Shown in pieces: positions 54,460 through 63,728 of a stretch of DNA of 64,000 bases. Location: the NCBI GenBank assembly GCA_944382705.1, contig CALWNE010000016.1:30228-94227 (forward strand). Direction: 5' to 3'. Origin of the DNA: an uncultured Allofournierella sp. (GTDB lineage Bacteria > Bacillota > Clostridia > Oscillospirales > Ruminococcaceae). Each line of letters opens with the position of its first letter. Position 1 is the stretch's first letter. The notes under the pieces were generated by a model. That model made no database searches. It saw nothing but the letters and a program-made list of their open reading frames with translations, and was not told where the DNA came from. Made by a program: the position numbers and the translations under genes.

Positions 54460-54777
54460 GTGAAACAATGCAAAATCACTGTTATGCGTATGGCTCGTTA
54501 CGATGATTTGATTGCCCAATACGAAAATCCTCTGGAACACCCCTGCGATATGCAGGTGGGCCAGGTGTTTATTGCCAATGGCTGGAACAAGCCTGAGGGA
54601 TTTTGCCAAAGTGCATGGGACACCCTCTCACCTTTCGTGCTGGCTTTAAGCCATGGAGCCGAAAATTTTTACGATGGCTGGATGAAAAATCCCCGGTCGG
54701 CCATGCTCTCCTGCAACGATGGTTTTAGGCCCGTAAGCTTTTTGGTGGAAGTGCTGGACGAAAGCACCTTGTCTTGA
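54460..54777 (+). CDS. TIGR04076 family protein
   Basis: A 105-residue cytoplasmic protein starting at GTG (GGAAGGAG upstream). It fits the TIGR04076 family: 'CKITVMR' start, 'CDMQVGQVFIANGWNKPEGFCQSAWDTLSPFVLAL' split by the conserved Cys residues, and 'YDGWMKNPRSAMLSCNDGFRPVSFLV' near the end. Conserved cysteines (about positions 4, 27, 46, 80) suggest metal or redox chemistry. Function unknown. Followed by a short-chain dehydrogenase in the same direction. Confidence 0.82.
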   Translation: MKQCKITVMRMARYDDLIAQYENPLEHPCDMQVGQVFIANGWNKPEGFCQSAWDTLSPFVLALSHGAENFYDGWMKNPRSAMLSCNDGFRPVSFLVEVLDESTLS

Positions 54778-54829
54778 CTCCAACCTATATAGATTATGAA
54801 AGCGAAAGAAACACAAAAGGAGTTTGCAT

Positions 54830-55540
54830 ATGTTCCGCAATAAAACTGTGGTGGTTACCGGCGGTGCCCGAGGTATTGGCCGCACCATCGCCCAGGAATT
54901 TCAAAAAGCCGGTGCCCATGTTTGCATCATCGATCAACTGGAAAACCCCTATTTTGTGGGGGACCTAGCCCGCCAGCAAGTTTTGGAAGACTTTGCCCAC
55001 AAGGTACTTTCCGACTACGGCCAGGTGGATTGCCTTATTAACAACGCATTGCCCCTGATGAAAGGTCTGGAGGAATGCAGCTACGAAGAATTCAACTACG
55101 CCCTTCAGGTGGGTGTCACCGCTCCCTTTTATCTGACGAAATTGTTTTCGGCCCATTTTGCCCCTGGTGCATCCATTGTGAATATCTCCTCCTCCCGTGA
55201 CCGGATGAGCCAACCCCAAACCGAAAGCTATACCGCTGCGAAGGGCGGTATCTCCGCCCTCACCCACAGCCTTGCTGTAAGCCTGGCAGGCAGGGTGCGG
55301 GTCAATTCCATCTCCCCCGGCTGGATTGATACCGACTTTTTGGAATACCAGGGTGCCGATGCCGCCCAGCAGCCCGCCGGGCGGGTGGGCAATCCGCTGG
55401 ATATCGCCAATATGGTATTGTATCTCTGCTCGGACAAAGCTGGCTTCATTACCGGGGAAAACATCTGCATTGACGGCGGCATGACCCGCCAGATGATTTA
55501 TCACAACGACTTTGGCTGGAAACTGGAGGGTAAATTTTAA
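54830..55540 (+). CDS. Short-chain dehydrogenase/reductase
   Basis: A 236-residue SDR enzyme. 'VVVTGGARGIGRTIA' binds NAD(P), 'INNA' and 'YTAAKGG' (Tyr/Lys) form the active site with the upstream Ser in 'NISSSRDR', and 'SPGWIDTDF' is the usual exit loop. AAAAGGAG precedes the start at 54830. It resembles glucose/ribitol-type SDRs rather than FabG; the substrate is unknown. Only three bases separate it from the phosphodiesterase gene. Confidence 0.88.
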   Translation: MFRNKTVVVTGGARGIGRTIAQEFQKAGAHVCIIDQLENPYFVGDLARQQVLEDFAHKVLSDYGQVDCLINNALPLMKGLEECSYEEFNYALQVGVTAPFYLTKLFSAHFAPGASIVNISSSRDRMSQPQTESYTAAKGGISALTHSLAVSLAGRVRVNSISPGWIDTDFLEYQGADAAQQPAGRVGNPLDIANMVLYLCSDKAGFITGENICIDGGMTRQMIYHNDFGWKLEGKF

Positions 55541-55543
55541 CCT

Positions 55544-56005
55544 ATGAAACTTGCCATTCTTTCGGATACCCATGGCCTTTTGCGCCCTCAGCTGCTGGAA
55601 CAGCTGCAAACCGCCGACGCCATTCTCCATGCAGGCGATATCAATACACAAGCCATTGTGGAACAGCTTAAAGCCATTGCCCCTTTGTACATTGTGCGGG
55701 GCAACAACGACAAAGACTGGGCCGAAAGCATTCCCCATGACTGCACCGTAACGCTGGAAGGAGTGACCTTTTACCTGGTACACAATAAAAAGGAGGTTCC
55801 GGCGGATTTAAAAGGGATTGATGTGGTTGTGTTCGGTCATTCCCACAAGTATGTACAGGAACAAAAAGACGGTATCCTGTGGCTGAATCCAGGCTCCTGT
55901 GGACCCCGGCGTTTCCACCAGGAAATTACCTTTATGATGGCACAGGTGGAACAGGGCAGCATCCTAGTGGAAAAGTGTTCGATTGCACATAACAGCAGTT
56001 GTTAA
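55544..56005 (+). CDS. YfcE/MJ0936-type metallophosphodiesterase
   Basis: A 153-residue calcineurin-like phosphoesterase. Metal ligands are evident: 'SDTHG' (Asp8, His10), 'HAGD', 'RGNND' and 'FGHSHKY'. This matches the small YfcE/YsnB family that hydrolyses phosphodiesters such as bis-pNPP or cyclic nucleotides in vitro; the natural substrate is unsettled. It directly follows the SDR gene, so the two are probably co-expressed. Confidence 0.88.
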   Translation: MKLAILSDTHGLLRPQLLEQLQTADAILHAGDINTQAIVEQLKAIAPLYIVRGNNDKDWAESIPHDCTVTLEGVTFYLVHNKKEVPADLKGIDVVVFGHSHKYVQEQKDGILWLNPGSCGPRRFHQEITFMMAQVEQGSILVEKCSIAHNSSC

Positions 56006-56110
56006 AGCTCCCTCTTTGCGCTGAGTATCTGTTTTTGTTCACTTATTCCATGTTATTGGGAAACCATGCTGGATGATAACCTCTAGCTCTTCCCCCTTTG
56101 TGCAATCCGC

Positions 56111-56139
56111 TGGACATCATACCCCCTCTGTGCTATGAT
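56111..56139 (+). promoter_or_regulatory. Promoter of the DUF975 gene
   Basis: TGGACA (56111-56116), 17-bp spacer, TATGAT (56134-56139), about 95 bases before the start. Confidence 0.6.
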
Positions 56140-56232
56140 AAAGTAAAGTCCTTCGAGTTTTAAAACTCTGCCCACAGCGCAACGGCAGGCTCCTGCGTGT
56201 TGCATGGCGTAATCTTGCAAGGAGGAATTATT

Positions 56233-57018
56233 ATGTACTGGAACCGCACTTTACTTAAAAACAATGCAAAACAGGCATTGAAAAATCGTTACTGGACCAC
56301 CTTTTTGGCCTGTTTGCTGTGCTCCATCCTCATTAACGGAAAGGCCACCGTAGAGTTTTTTCAGGATGCTCAAAGCAATCTGTCTTACAATGACTTTAGC
56401 ATGGAAAGTGCTCTTAACAGCCTGCCCGTTGAGTCCCTTCCCTTTGTTGGCCAGCTGTTCAGCTTTTCCCTTCTTTCCGTGGTGGGTATTCTGGGTATTT
56501 TGCTGGCAGTTCTTGGTTTGCTGTGGGGCATTCTGGTGCGCAATCCCATGGTGGTTGCCCGAAACCGCTATATGATGGAGAATCGCGGCGGCAAAGCTAC
56601 CTTTGAGACCCTGTTCTCCGTGTTCCGGCCCAGCAGCGCTTACCTGAATGTAGTGAAGGTTATGTTTCTGCAAAATTTGGAAATCGCTCTTTGGTCGCTG
56701 CTATTGGTAATTCCCGGCATTTACAAAAGCTACTGCTACTATTACATCCCTTACCTGCTGGCAGAAAACCCTCACATGAGCTACACCAGAGCCAAGGAAC
56801 TGAGCACCGCTATGACCCAGAACGAAAAATTTTCCATCTTTGTACTGGAGATTTCCTTTATTGGATGGTACATACTGGGCTCGCTGATTGTGATTGGCGG
56901 TATTTTTGTGGACCCATATTTCCAGGCAACCTTTGCGGAACTGTACGCTGCCGCCCGTGCAAAAGCACTGGACAGCGGCATCAGCACTACGCAGGAATTG
57001 GCAGGCTTTGGGTACTAA
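56233..57018 (+). CDS. DUF975 family membrane protein
   Basis: A 261-residue integral membrane protein. It opens with the family pattern 'YWNRTLLKNNAKQALKNRYW', then has several hydrophobic helices (about residues 20-35, 75-110, 150-175, 205-235). 'GIYKSYCYYYIPYLLAENPHMSYTRAKELSTAMT' is the diagnostic DUF975 segment, split around residues 165-198. AAGGAGGAA stands before 56233. Function unknown. Confidence 0.88.
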   Translation: MYWNRTLLKNNAKQALKNRYWTTFLACLLCSILINGKATVEFFQDAQSNLSYNDFSMESALNSLPVESLPFVGQLFSFSLLSVVGILGILLAVLGLLWGILVRNPMVVARNRYMMENRGGKATFETLFSVFRPSSAYLNVVKVMFLQNLEIALWSLLLVIPGIYKSYCYYYIPYLLAENPHMSYTRAKELSTAMTQNEKFSIFVLEISFIGWYILGSLIVIGGIFVDPYFQATFAELYAAARAKALDSGISTTQELAGFGY

Positions 57019-57039
57019 TCCTTTCCCCTTTACCGCAGC

Positions 57040-57078
57040 AAAGGCCCTCAACCGATACGGTTGAGGGCCTTTGTTTTG
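57040..57078. terminator. Terminator between DUF975 and DUF1294 genes
   Basis: Perfect 15-bp inverted repeat (57040-57054 / 57058-57072) with T-rich right flank, serving the plus-strand DUF975 gene and possibly the convergent DUF1294 gene. Confidence 0.85.
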
Positions 57079-57094
57079 TTAGGTCAACTTTTAT

Positions 57095-57391
57095 TTACTG
57101 GAAAAGCATTGCGAGCCAGCCCTGGTACCAGGCAAACCCAATCAGCACCAGCTGCACCACCAGAATGGCTGGAACACCCAGGTAGAATTTGGGCTTTCGG
57201 GTTTTGTGATGAAAGGCATACATACTGGCCCAAAAAGCAGGGCTGCCGCCCAATGCACTCAGCATCAGCAAGGTACGCTCCGGCACCCTGCGTGCTCCCC
57301 GCTTTGCACAGGATTTATCCCATACACATACCACTGCGGCAATCAGATTTATTGCCAAAAAATACACCGCAACAATTTGCCAAAGTTTCAT
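57095..57391 (-). CDS. DUF1294 family membrane protein
   Basis: A 98-residue protein with two or three hydrophobic helices. 'YFLAINLIAAVVCVWDKSCAKRGARRVPERTLLMLSALGGSPA' (in part) carries the DUF1294 core 'DK..A..G..R..E..LL..A..GG..G', and 'HHKTRKPKFYLGVP' is the typical second block. Function is not known; family members are often fused to cold-shock domains, which is not so here. Confidence 0.88.
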   Translation of the reverse strand: MKLWQIVAVYFLAINLIAAVVCVWDKSCAKRGARRVPERTLLMLSALGGSPAFWASMYAFHHKTRKPKFYLGVPAILVVQLVLIGFAWYQGWLAMLFQ

Positions 57392-57703
57392 TTTGTTTCT
57401 TCCTTTCTATTATTGCTTATCTCACAGGCAGAACCACACCGGACAAGCATTTTTCCTGCCTCGGATATGCGGTAAAAGGCACTGCACTTTCTTTAAATCT
57501 ACATAAAAAATTATTGCAGACGAATTTAATCCCTTTATTTTGTATAATTATCAATTTATTATTGAATATTATGAATATTTATGCTAATATTTTAGTAGGT
57601 TCTTTTCTCCCTGACGGGGTGTTGCCCCACGGGACATTTAAAATTAAAAAGGAGGATGCCCCCTTTTTTGCATAAACTTGCAAAAAGACTGGGCAGATGC
57701 ACT
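57392..57703. other. Upstream region of argH
   Basis: AT-rich; no gene. TATAAT at 57543-57548 lacks a good -35 box. ATGAATATTTATGC (57571-57584) resembles an ArgR operator half. A GC-rich hairpin at about 57611-57640 and AAGGAGG at 57648-57655 follow, the latter placed too near an ATG to serve it well. Confidence 0.45.
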
Positions 57704-59087
57704 ATGGAAAAGCTTTGGGCCGGGCGGTGCCAAACCGCCACCAGCAAACTTGCTGATGATTTTAACTCGTCCATTCACATTGACTGCCGTATGTACCAGC
57801 AGGATATTTCCGGTTCGCTGGCTCATGCGGCTATGCTGGCCGCACAGGGAATTTTAAGCCCTTCGGATTTTAAGGACATCACCCAGGGGCTGGAGGAAAT
57901 TTTAGCCGAGCTGGATAACGGCACCCTTGCCTTTGACCCCTCCGCTGAGGAGATTCACATGTTTGTGGAAGCAGAGCTGACAGCTCGCATTGGGCAGGCA
58001 GGCAAACGGCTGCATGCCGCCCGCAGCCGAAACACCAGGTAGCATTGGACCTGCGCCTTTATCTGCGCCAGGCCTGCCGCCAGGTAATTGGCCTGCTTGC
58101 ACAGCTGCTGGAGGCCATTTGGGAGCAAGCACAGCAAAACCAGGATGCCATCATGCCGGGATACACCCATTTGCAGCGGGCCCAGCCCATCTGCTTTGCA
58201 CATCATCTGTTGGCTTATGGCATGATGTTTCAGCGGGACATTGGCCGCTTGCAGGATGCCATGCGCCGTATGAATCAAAGCCCCTTAGGCTGCTGTGCCC
58301 TGGCTGGCACTACCTATCCCACCGACCGGCTGCAAACCGCCCAAGCCTTGGGCTTTGACGGCATCTGTGAAAACAGCTTGGACGGTGTATCCGACCGGGA
58401 TTTCTGCCTGGAAATCCTTAGTGCCCTGGCTGTGATTATGATGCATCTTTCCCGTTTTCGGAGGAGATTATCCTCTGGTCCAGTTGGGAATTCCGCTTTA
58501 TGGAGCTGGACGACCAATTTACCACCGGCTCCAGCATTATGCCCCAAAAGAAAAACCCCGATATGGCCGAGCTGGTTCGGGGCAAAACCGGCCGGGTATA
58601 TGGCGATTTAATGGGCACGCTCACCATGCTCAAGGGTTTGCCTTTGGCCTACAACAAGGATATGCAGGAGGACAAAGAATCGATTTTTGACGCACTGGAT
58701 ACCGTCACCCACTGCCTGGAAATTTTTGCCCCCATGGTACGCACCATGACTGCCCGCAAGGACACCATGTATGCTGCCGCACAAAAGGGGTTTATCAATG
58801 CCACCGACCTGGCAGACTACCTGACCTGTAAAGGTATGCCCTTCCGCTCCGCCTACAAACTTACCGGCCAGCTGGTGGGCCAGTGCATTCAGCAAGGCCG
58901 CACTCTGGAAGATCTTTCACTGCAGGAATACCGCCAACTCTCTCCCCTTTTTGAGGAGGATGTATTTAAGGCCATCGACCTTAAATCCTGCGTAGAGCGG
59001 CGCATCTCCCAGGGCGGCACCGGCCCCGCTTCGGTAAAAGCACAGCTGCAACAGCTGGAACACTTTTTAAAACAGCCGGCCCAGTAA
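57704..59087 (+). pseudogene. argH: Argininosuccinate lyase gene with two frameshifts
   Basis: The three frames together encode a full-length lyase of about 460 residues. Frame one gives 'MEKLWAGRCQTATSKLADDF' to 'AARSRN'; near 58034 one base is missing (AAC-ACC where AAC-GAC-CAG is expected), giving an immediate stop. Frame two continues 'VALDLRLYLRQACRQ' to 'IMMHLSRF'; near 58457 a T is missing from a T-run. Frame three gives 'SSIMPQKKNPDMAELVRGK', the fumarase/ASL signature, to the end. All else is well conserved, so the lesions are recent or are sequencing errors. ArgH splits argininosuccinate to arginine and fumarate; argG is not adjacent. Confidence 0.88.
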
Positions 59088-59101
59088 GCCATTACTGCAA
59101 C

Positions 59102-59160
59102 AAACAAAGGATGCTCTCCCCCAGTCTGACAGGATTGGCCGGAGGGCATCCTTTGTTTTG
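59102..59160 (+). terminator. Terminator of argH
   Basis: AAACAAAGGATGC (59102-59114) / GCATCCTTTGTTT (59146-59158) with additional inner pairing. Confidence 0.8.
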
Positions 59161-59227
59161 CCCGCAGGGAATTCCTGTTTATGATATCATAAATTCTGCA
59201 AAAGGCAAGGCGTTTGCCCTGCAAACA

Positions 59228-59263
59228 AAAGTGTCGGATACCTGATTCGGTACCCGACACTTT
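59228..59263 (-). terminator. Terminator of the GH3 gene
   Basis: AAAGTGTCGGATACC (59228-59242) / GGTACCCGACACTTT (59249-59263), one mismatch; TTTTGTTTGC follows on the minus strand. It lies about 60 bases after the stop. Confidence 0.8.
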
Positions 59264-59325
59264 AAATAATGTTCTAACAGATATGCTTCTGGTAGAGCAA
59301 TCCAACCTGCCGTTTTAAACCAGAA

Positions 59326-62259
59326 TCAGCCCTGCCAGCTTTTTTTGAACCGGCAACGGCGAATAATCCACATTACCAGCGAACCCACAAAGACCAAGGG
59401 GAACACAATCGCCAATACTCTGGCAATGGTCACAACATGGGGCTCTGTCACCTGAATGGTGGTATCGGCACCCACACCGTTCATGCCGCAGGAATTTGCA
59501 ATGGCATACAAATTGTAGTGGCAAGCCTCACGCATTGCATTCACAATCACAGGGTCATTTTTGTATTTAGGCAGTTGCTGTGTTACATAGGGCAGCATGG
59601 CATCGAACGTGCTCACGCCAGACAGTATGCCATCCACACCGTTTACATAGGTGGTGAGCACATTGTCGGTAATATTCAAACCATCGCAGCCCCATTCCTG
59701 GCGCAGAATGTTGGTCATCAGGCCCTTGTTGCCGCCGGACCAGATGCAGCCCCAACGGGTATAAGCCACCATTACGCCGTTTGCGTTGCCCTCCTCAATG
59801 GGAGCCTGGAACGCCTTCAGGTAGATTTCACGAGCAGCCTGCTCGTTGACCCACACACCCAAACCGATGCGGTCCTGCTCGCAGTCATTCAGGGCAAAGT
59901 GCTTCATAACCACATGCACGCCTTTTTCCTGAATGGCGGCTACCTCGTACTGAGAAATTTTTCCGGAGAGGAAACTGTCCTCACTGTAATACTCAAAGTT
60001 GCGGCCGCCATAGGGAGTGCGGTGAATGTTATTGCCGGGGCCATACAGGCAAGCAATGTCTGCCTCCAGGCAGTTGTTGCCGATGACACGGCCCACCTCA
60101 GCAGCAAGCTCCACATTAAAGGTGGCTGCCATCACATCTTCGGAGGTAAAGGCGGTCGCCTTCAGCTGGGTAGCATCCGAACCCAGCAGAGCAGCGGTCA
60201 GGCCCTGGGGACCATTTTCATCACGGGTGCCGGGTGCCTCGATGGATTTCACCGGCATGGTCCAGTGGAAGGAGTCACCAATCAGGGCAACCATCTCGTC
60301 AAAGGTCATCTGGTCCAGCAAGGTATCCCACTGGGGGTCATAAAAATCCAGACCAATCATATCGTACAGGGTCAGGCCATTTTTGGCTCCCATGGTGGGC
60401 ATTTCCTGCTGGTCATACTCCGCAGGATCGTACTGCACATCCTGCAACTGTTCAATCATCTGCTGGGTCAGCTCCAGCTGTACCGGCTGGGTGGGATAGG
60501 TACCCTGCCAGTCGCTGCGGCTCAGGTAGGTTACCTTCTGGTCGGTGCCTTCGTAGAGGTTCAAATCTGCATCGGACAGCTGGTTGGTGATGGCTGTTCC
60601 ATTGGCAGAGGTTGCATAGGTGGTGGCATCCAGCTGCTCCTGATGGAAGCTCCAGGTCAGCTGGGCATTGCCCTGGCCGTCCATGCGGCCAGCGGTGCTT
60701 TCGGGGGTGTAACCCTTGGCAGCCAGTACATTGTTGACTGCATCGTGGGCATTCTTTGCGGCGGTCAGGTAGTAATCGCCAGCGTCCAAAATGTAGGTTC
60801 CTGCACCGTAAGCATCGTAGCTGGCCAGGTCACGGCCATTGACCGAGATGGTCAATGTCTGGGAGGCACCAGGCTCCAGAATGTCGGTCTTACCAAATCC
60901 GCACAGTGCCACAGAAGCCTTCTCTACGCCATTCTCCTGGTCGTACTGGGTGTAGGGAGACTGCACATAAATCTGCACGGTTTCCTTGCCGGCATAGCTG
61001 CTGCCGGTATTGGTAACCGTCACCTGCACCTGGTAAACATCCTGGGAAGCATCGTAGGAAACTTTCATATCGCTGTAAGCGAAATCGGTATAGCTAAGGC
61101 CGTAGCCAAAGGGGAACGCCACAGCCTGGCCATAGGCATATTCCCCGGCGTTGCCGGTGCCCATTACATAATCCTCATAGCGGGTCTCGTAGTACTTGTA
61201 GCCTACATAGATACCTTCCTGATAGATCATATAGGTGGAGGCATGTGCCGGAATCAGCCCTTCGGTGTAGCCGCCATAAGTGATGGGGGTAAAGTTTGCC
61301 ATCGCAGGGGCGGAATAGTTGTCGTAGCAGTAGGTATCCACCAAACGGCCGGAGGGGTTCACCTGACCGGCCAGAATCTGAGCCACTGCGTTAATGCCGG
61401 AAATACCCACATCGCCAATCCACAGGCAGGCATCAATGTCATAGCTGGCATCCTGCAAAAAATCCACCTGCAAGGCGTTGGCACTGTTGATGAGCACTAC
61501 CACTTTGTTGATGGCGCCCTCCTGCTTCATGCGGGTTACATTGGCCAGCATATCCTTTTCGTTCTGGTCCAATGCCAGGTAGTTGGTTGTGCTGTAATCC
61601 AGGTCGGCACCTTCGCCGCCAATGCGGGACAGCACCACGATGGCTGCGTCGCCGTACTGAGCCACAGAATTCTTCACTTCATCGGTATAAACGCTCCAAG
61701 GAGCTTCAAACACCTGTGCACTGGCAGTAGCAATCATGCTGCCGGCTGGCCGCTGGTGCTCGGCACCGGGGCCTTCACTGTAAAATTCCCACAGGGTGGG
61801 GTTTACAGAAAAACCGCTCTTTTCCAAGGCGGTGCGCAGGGTGTCGGCAGTGGATGCATCAATATTGCCAGAACCGGTACCGCCGTATACCAAATTGACA
61901 GAACTGGTGGAAAAGCAGCTCACGGCAGAGCCTTCTTCCAAGGGCAGAGCACCGTCCTTGTTCAGCAGCAGGGCAGCACCCTCTGCCTCTACCTGACGGC
62001 AAATCTCCAGGCCGTAGTCAATCATTTCCTCCGGGCTTGCAAAGTCTCCGGTAAAGTATTGAGCAGAAGCATCGGAATTTTTAAGGTTCCAGAAGGTTCC
62101 ACCCACAAAAGCCGCTACGGTGTTATCGAACATACTCAACACCAAGAAAACCGGCAGCACCACTACGGATAATAAACCGCTGATAACCGTTAGAATACTA
62201 AACGGCCGCACTGCCTTGCGCTTGGCTTTTTTGTAAGCTTTCTTTTGCTGTTTGTCCAT
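59326..62259 (-). CDS. Family 3 glycoside hydrolase, circularly permuted, membrane-tethered
   Basis: A 977-residue exo-glycosidase, probably beta-glucosidase or xylosidase. A basic N terminus leads into a membrane helix (about residues 20-43). The alpha/beta sandwich domain comes first, with 'GGEGAD' (Glu216, likely acid/base), then a fibronectin-type domain ('GKETVQIYVQSPY', about 425-520), and the TIM barrel last (about 625-920), with 'DENGPQG', 'GPGNNIHRTPYGGRNFEYYSEDSFL', 'MKHFALND' and the likely nucleophile Asp in 'GLNITDN'. This order is permuted relative to standard GH3. A second membrane helix and basic tail end the protein. The start may instead be GTG 62265 or an upstream ATG. Confidence 0.88.
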   Translation of the reverse strand: MDKQQKKAYKKAKRKAVRPFSILTVISGLLSVVVLPVFLVLSMFDNTVAAFVGGTFWNLKNSDASAQYFTGDFASPEEMIDYGLEICRQVEAEGAALLLNKDGALPLEEGSAVSCFSTSSVNLVYGGTGSGNIDASTADTLRTALEKSGFSVNPTLWEFYSEGPGAEHQRPAGSMIATASAQVFEAPWSVYTDEVKNSVAQYGDAAIVVLSRIGGEGADLDYSTTNYLALDQNEKDMLANVTRMKQEGAINKVVVLINSANALQVDFLQDASYDIDACLWIGDVGISGINAVAQILAGQVNPSGRLVDTYCYDNYSAPAMANFTPITYGGYTEGLIPAHASTYMIYQEGIYVGYKYYETRYEDYVMGTGNAGEYAYGQAVAFPFGYGLSYTDFAYSDMKVSYDASQDVYQVQVTVTNTGSSYAGKETVQIYVQSPYTQYDQENGVEKASVALCGFGKTDILEPGASQTLTISVNGRDLASYDAYGAGTYILDAGDYYLTAAKNAHDAVNNVLAAKGYTPESTAGRMDGQGNAQLTWSFHQEQLDATTYATSANGTAITNQLSDADLNLYEGTDQKVTYLSRSDWQGTYPTQPVQLELTQQMIEQLQDVQYDPAEYDQQEMPTMGAKNGLTLYDMIGLDFYDPQWDTLLDQMTFDEMVALIGDSFHWTMPVKSIEAPGTRDENGPQGLTAALLGSDATQLKATAFTSEDVMAATFNVELAAEVGRVIGNNCLEADIACLYGPGNNIHRTPYGGRNFEYYSEDSFLSGKISQYEVAAIQEKGVHVVMKHFALNDCEQDRIGLGVWVNEQAAREIYLKAFQAPIEEGNANGVMVAYTRWGCIWSGGNKGLMTNILRQEWGCDGLNITDNVLTTYVNGVDGILSGVSTFDAMLPYVTQQLPKYKNDPVIVNAMREACHYNLYAIANSCGMNGVGADTTIQVTEPHVVTIARVLAIVFPLVFVGSLVMWIIRRCRFKKSWQG

Positions 62260-62371
62260 TTGCACACAATATTCCTTTCTCTCTTGCAGAACAACTACGG
62301 CTTCGGCCAATTCCCCTCTGGCCTAACAGAGTAACTTTTTGCCGTATTTCCCCGCAAGTTTCCATAATCTC

Positions 62372-62401
62372 ATTATAGAAAAAAGATTTGTATGCAGTCA
62401 A
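62372..62401 (-). promoter_or_regulatory. Promoter of the GH3 gene
   Basis: Minus strand: TTGACT (62396-62401), 18-bp spacer, TATAAT (62372-62377), about 105 bases before the start. No catabolite-repression (cre) site was recognised. Confidence 0.7.
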
Positions 62402-62521
62402 GATACATTTTTAACAATTTGTTCACAGCTTTTCCGTGATTATCACACAAAATTCTGCTCCAAATTGATTATATAGCCCGATTTTTGCAGGCGTTATGCT
62501 GCCTTGTGTGGGCACAGTGCC

Positions 62522-63346
62522 TCATGGCCGCTTGCGCAGCTGCCAAAACGCCACCGCACTGGCTGCCGCCACATTGAGGGAGTCCACCCCATGTTCCATG
62601 GGAATAATTACCGTGTAGGTGCAGCGGTCAATGGTTTGCTGGGCCAGTCCATTGCCTTCGCTGCCCAGTAAAATAGCCAGCCGTTGGTGGGTTTGCAGCT
62701 GGGGCGCATCAATGGAAATTGCTTTAGGGCTTAGGGCCATAGCAGCGGTGGCAAACCCCTGTTTGTGCAGCCAGTCCATCCCCTGCTGGGGCCAGGTACC
62801 AGGCTCCATATAGGCCCAGGGGATTTGAAACACCGTTCCCATGCTTACCCGCACCGCCCTACGATTGAGCGGGTCGCAGCATTCCGGGCTCAGCAGAATG
62901 CCGTCCATGCCAATGGCTGCCGCCGAGCGAAAAATTGCCCCCATGTTTGTGGTGTCCCCTACACCTTCCAATACAGCAATCCGCCGGGCTCCCTGGCACA
63001 CCTGCTCCACCGATGCCGGTGCTGGACGCACCATAGCACACAGCATACCTCTGGTAAGGGCATAACCGGTAAGCTGTGCCAACACCTCCCGGTCTGCAGT
63101 ATAAACGGGTGTTTCGGGGCAGCGGGCCAGTAAAGCCGCTCCCTGACCCTCAATGTGCCGCCGCTCCATTAAAAAAGAAAGCGGCTTGCAGCCAGCATCC
63201 AATGCAAGCTGAATCACTTTCAGGCTTTCGGCAATAAAAATTCCTTGCTCCTGCTCCATGCTGCCCCTGAGTTGTGCCTGGGTAAGCCGGGCATAAACAT
63301 CCAGTTCTGGGCAGGAAAAATCTTGAAGTTCAATAATCTGGTTCAC
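62522..63346 (-). CDS. TrmH/SpoU-family RNA 2'-O-methyltransferase
   Basis: A 274-residue SPOUT-fold enzyme. An N-terminal substrate-binding part ('GIFIAESLKVIQLALDAG') is followed by the knot domain: motif 1 'GDTTNMGAIFRSAAAIGMDGI', motif 2 'LLGSEGNGL' and motif 3 'IPMEHGVDSLNVAAASAVAFW'. It starts at GTG, with AAAGGA upstream. It methylates a ribose in rRNA or tRNA; the exact target is not inferable. AdoMet is the donor. Confidence 0.92.
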   Translation of the reverse strand: MNQIIELQDFSCPELDVYARLTQAQLRGSMEQEQGIFIAESLKVIQLALDAGCKPLSFLMERRHIEGQGAALLARCPETPVYTADREVLAQLTGYALTRGMLCAMVRPAPASVEQVCQGARRIAVLEGVGDTTNMGAIFRSAAAIGMDGILLSPECCDPLNRRAVRVSMGTVFQIPWAYMEPGTWPQQGMDWLHKQGFATAAMALSPKAISIDAPQLQTHQRLAILLGSEGNGLAQQTIDRCTYTVIIPMEHGVDSLNVAAASAVAFWQLRKRP

Positions 63347-63619
63347 AGTGGGTTCCTTTCCGCTCTTTGTTTCTTGCCTGCATCGCAGGAGCCTTGCCCG
63401 TAGCGGCCCATCAAGGCCATTGCTGTAAAATGGACTGCACCGCCCCTTGCTCGCAGCTGCTGATTTTCTGTCCTAGTATAGCACACTTGTGCTGTCAGGC
63501 GCCATGCCTCTTGGGTCAAATACAGGCTGGGGCGCCATCCGTGCTTTTTTAGCATCTTTCCGCACCAGCAAACCATCTTATCGCTGTAATCTGCGTTTTT
63601 TTCGATGCCCTTGTTTACC

Positions 63620-63655
63620 AAAAAAGGAGCGGCGCTGCTTACGCTGCGCCGCTCC
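63620..63655 (-). terminator. Terminator of the 4Fe-4S membrane protein gene
   Basis: GGAGCGGCGC (63626-63635) / GCGCCGCTCC (63646-63655), followed on the minus strand by six T residues (63620-63625). Confidence 0.8.
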
Positions 63656-63728
63656 GCTCAATTTACAATAGTTTCTGCTTACAGGTTTCTCTTTTTGCTG
63701 TGGGCATAACAAGCTTTCGTTTATGCCT

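Noticed and set aside
57656..57703. Earlier ATG start for argH at 57656
   Set aside because: The AAGGAGG site is adjacent to that ATG, and the added residues do not match ArgH, which begins 'M.KLW.GR' at 57704.
63343..63621. A 92-codon minus-strand frame ending at the start of the SpoU methyltransferase gene
   Set aside because: It would start at TTG directly after the terminator T-run of the neighbouring gene, has no ribosome site and shows no family resemblance. The GTGA overlap with the methyltransferase start is probably chance.
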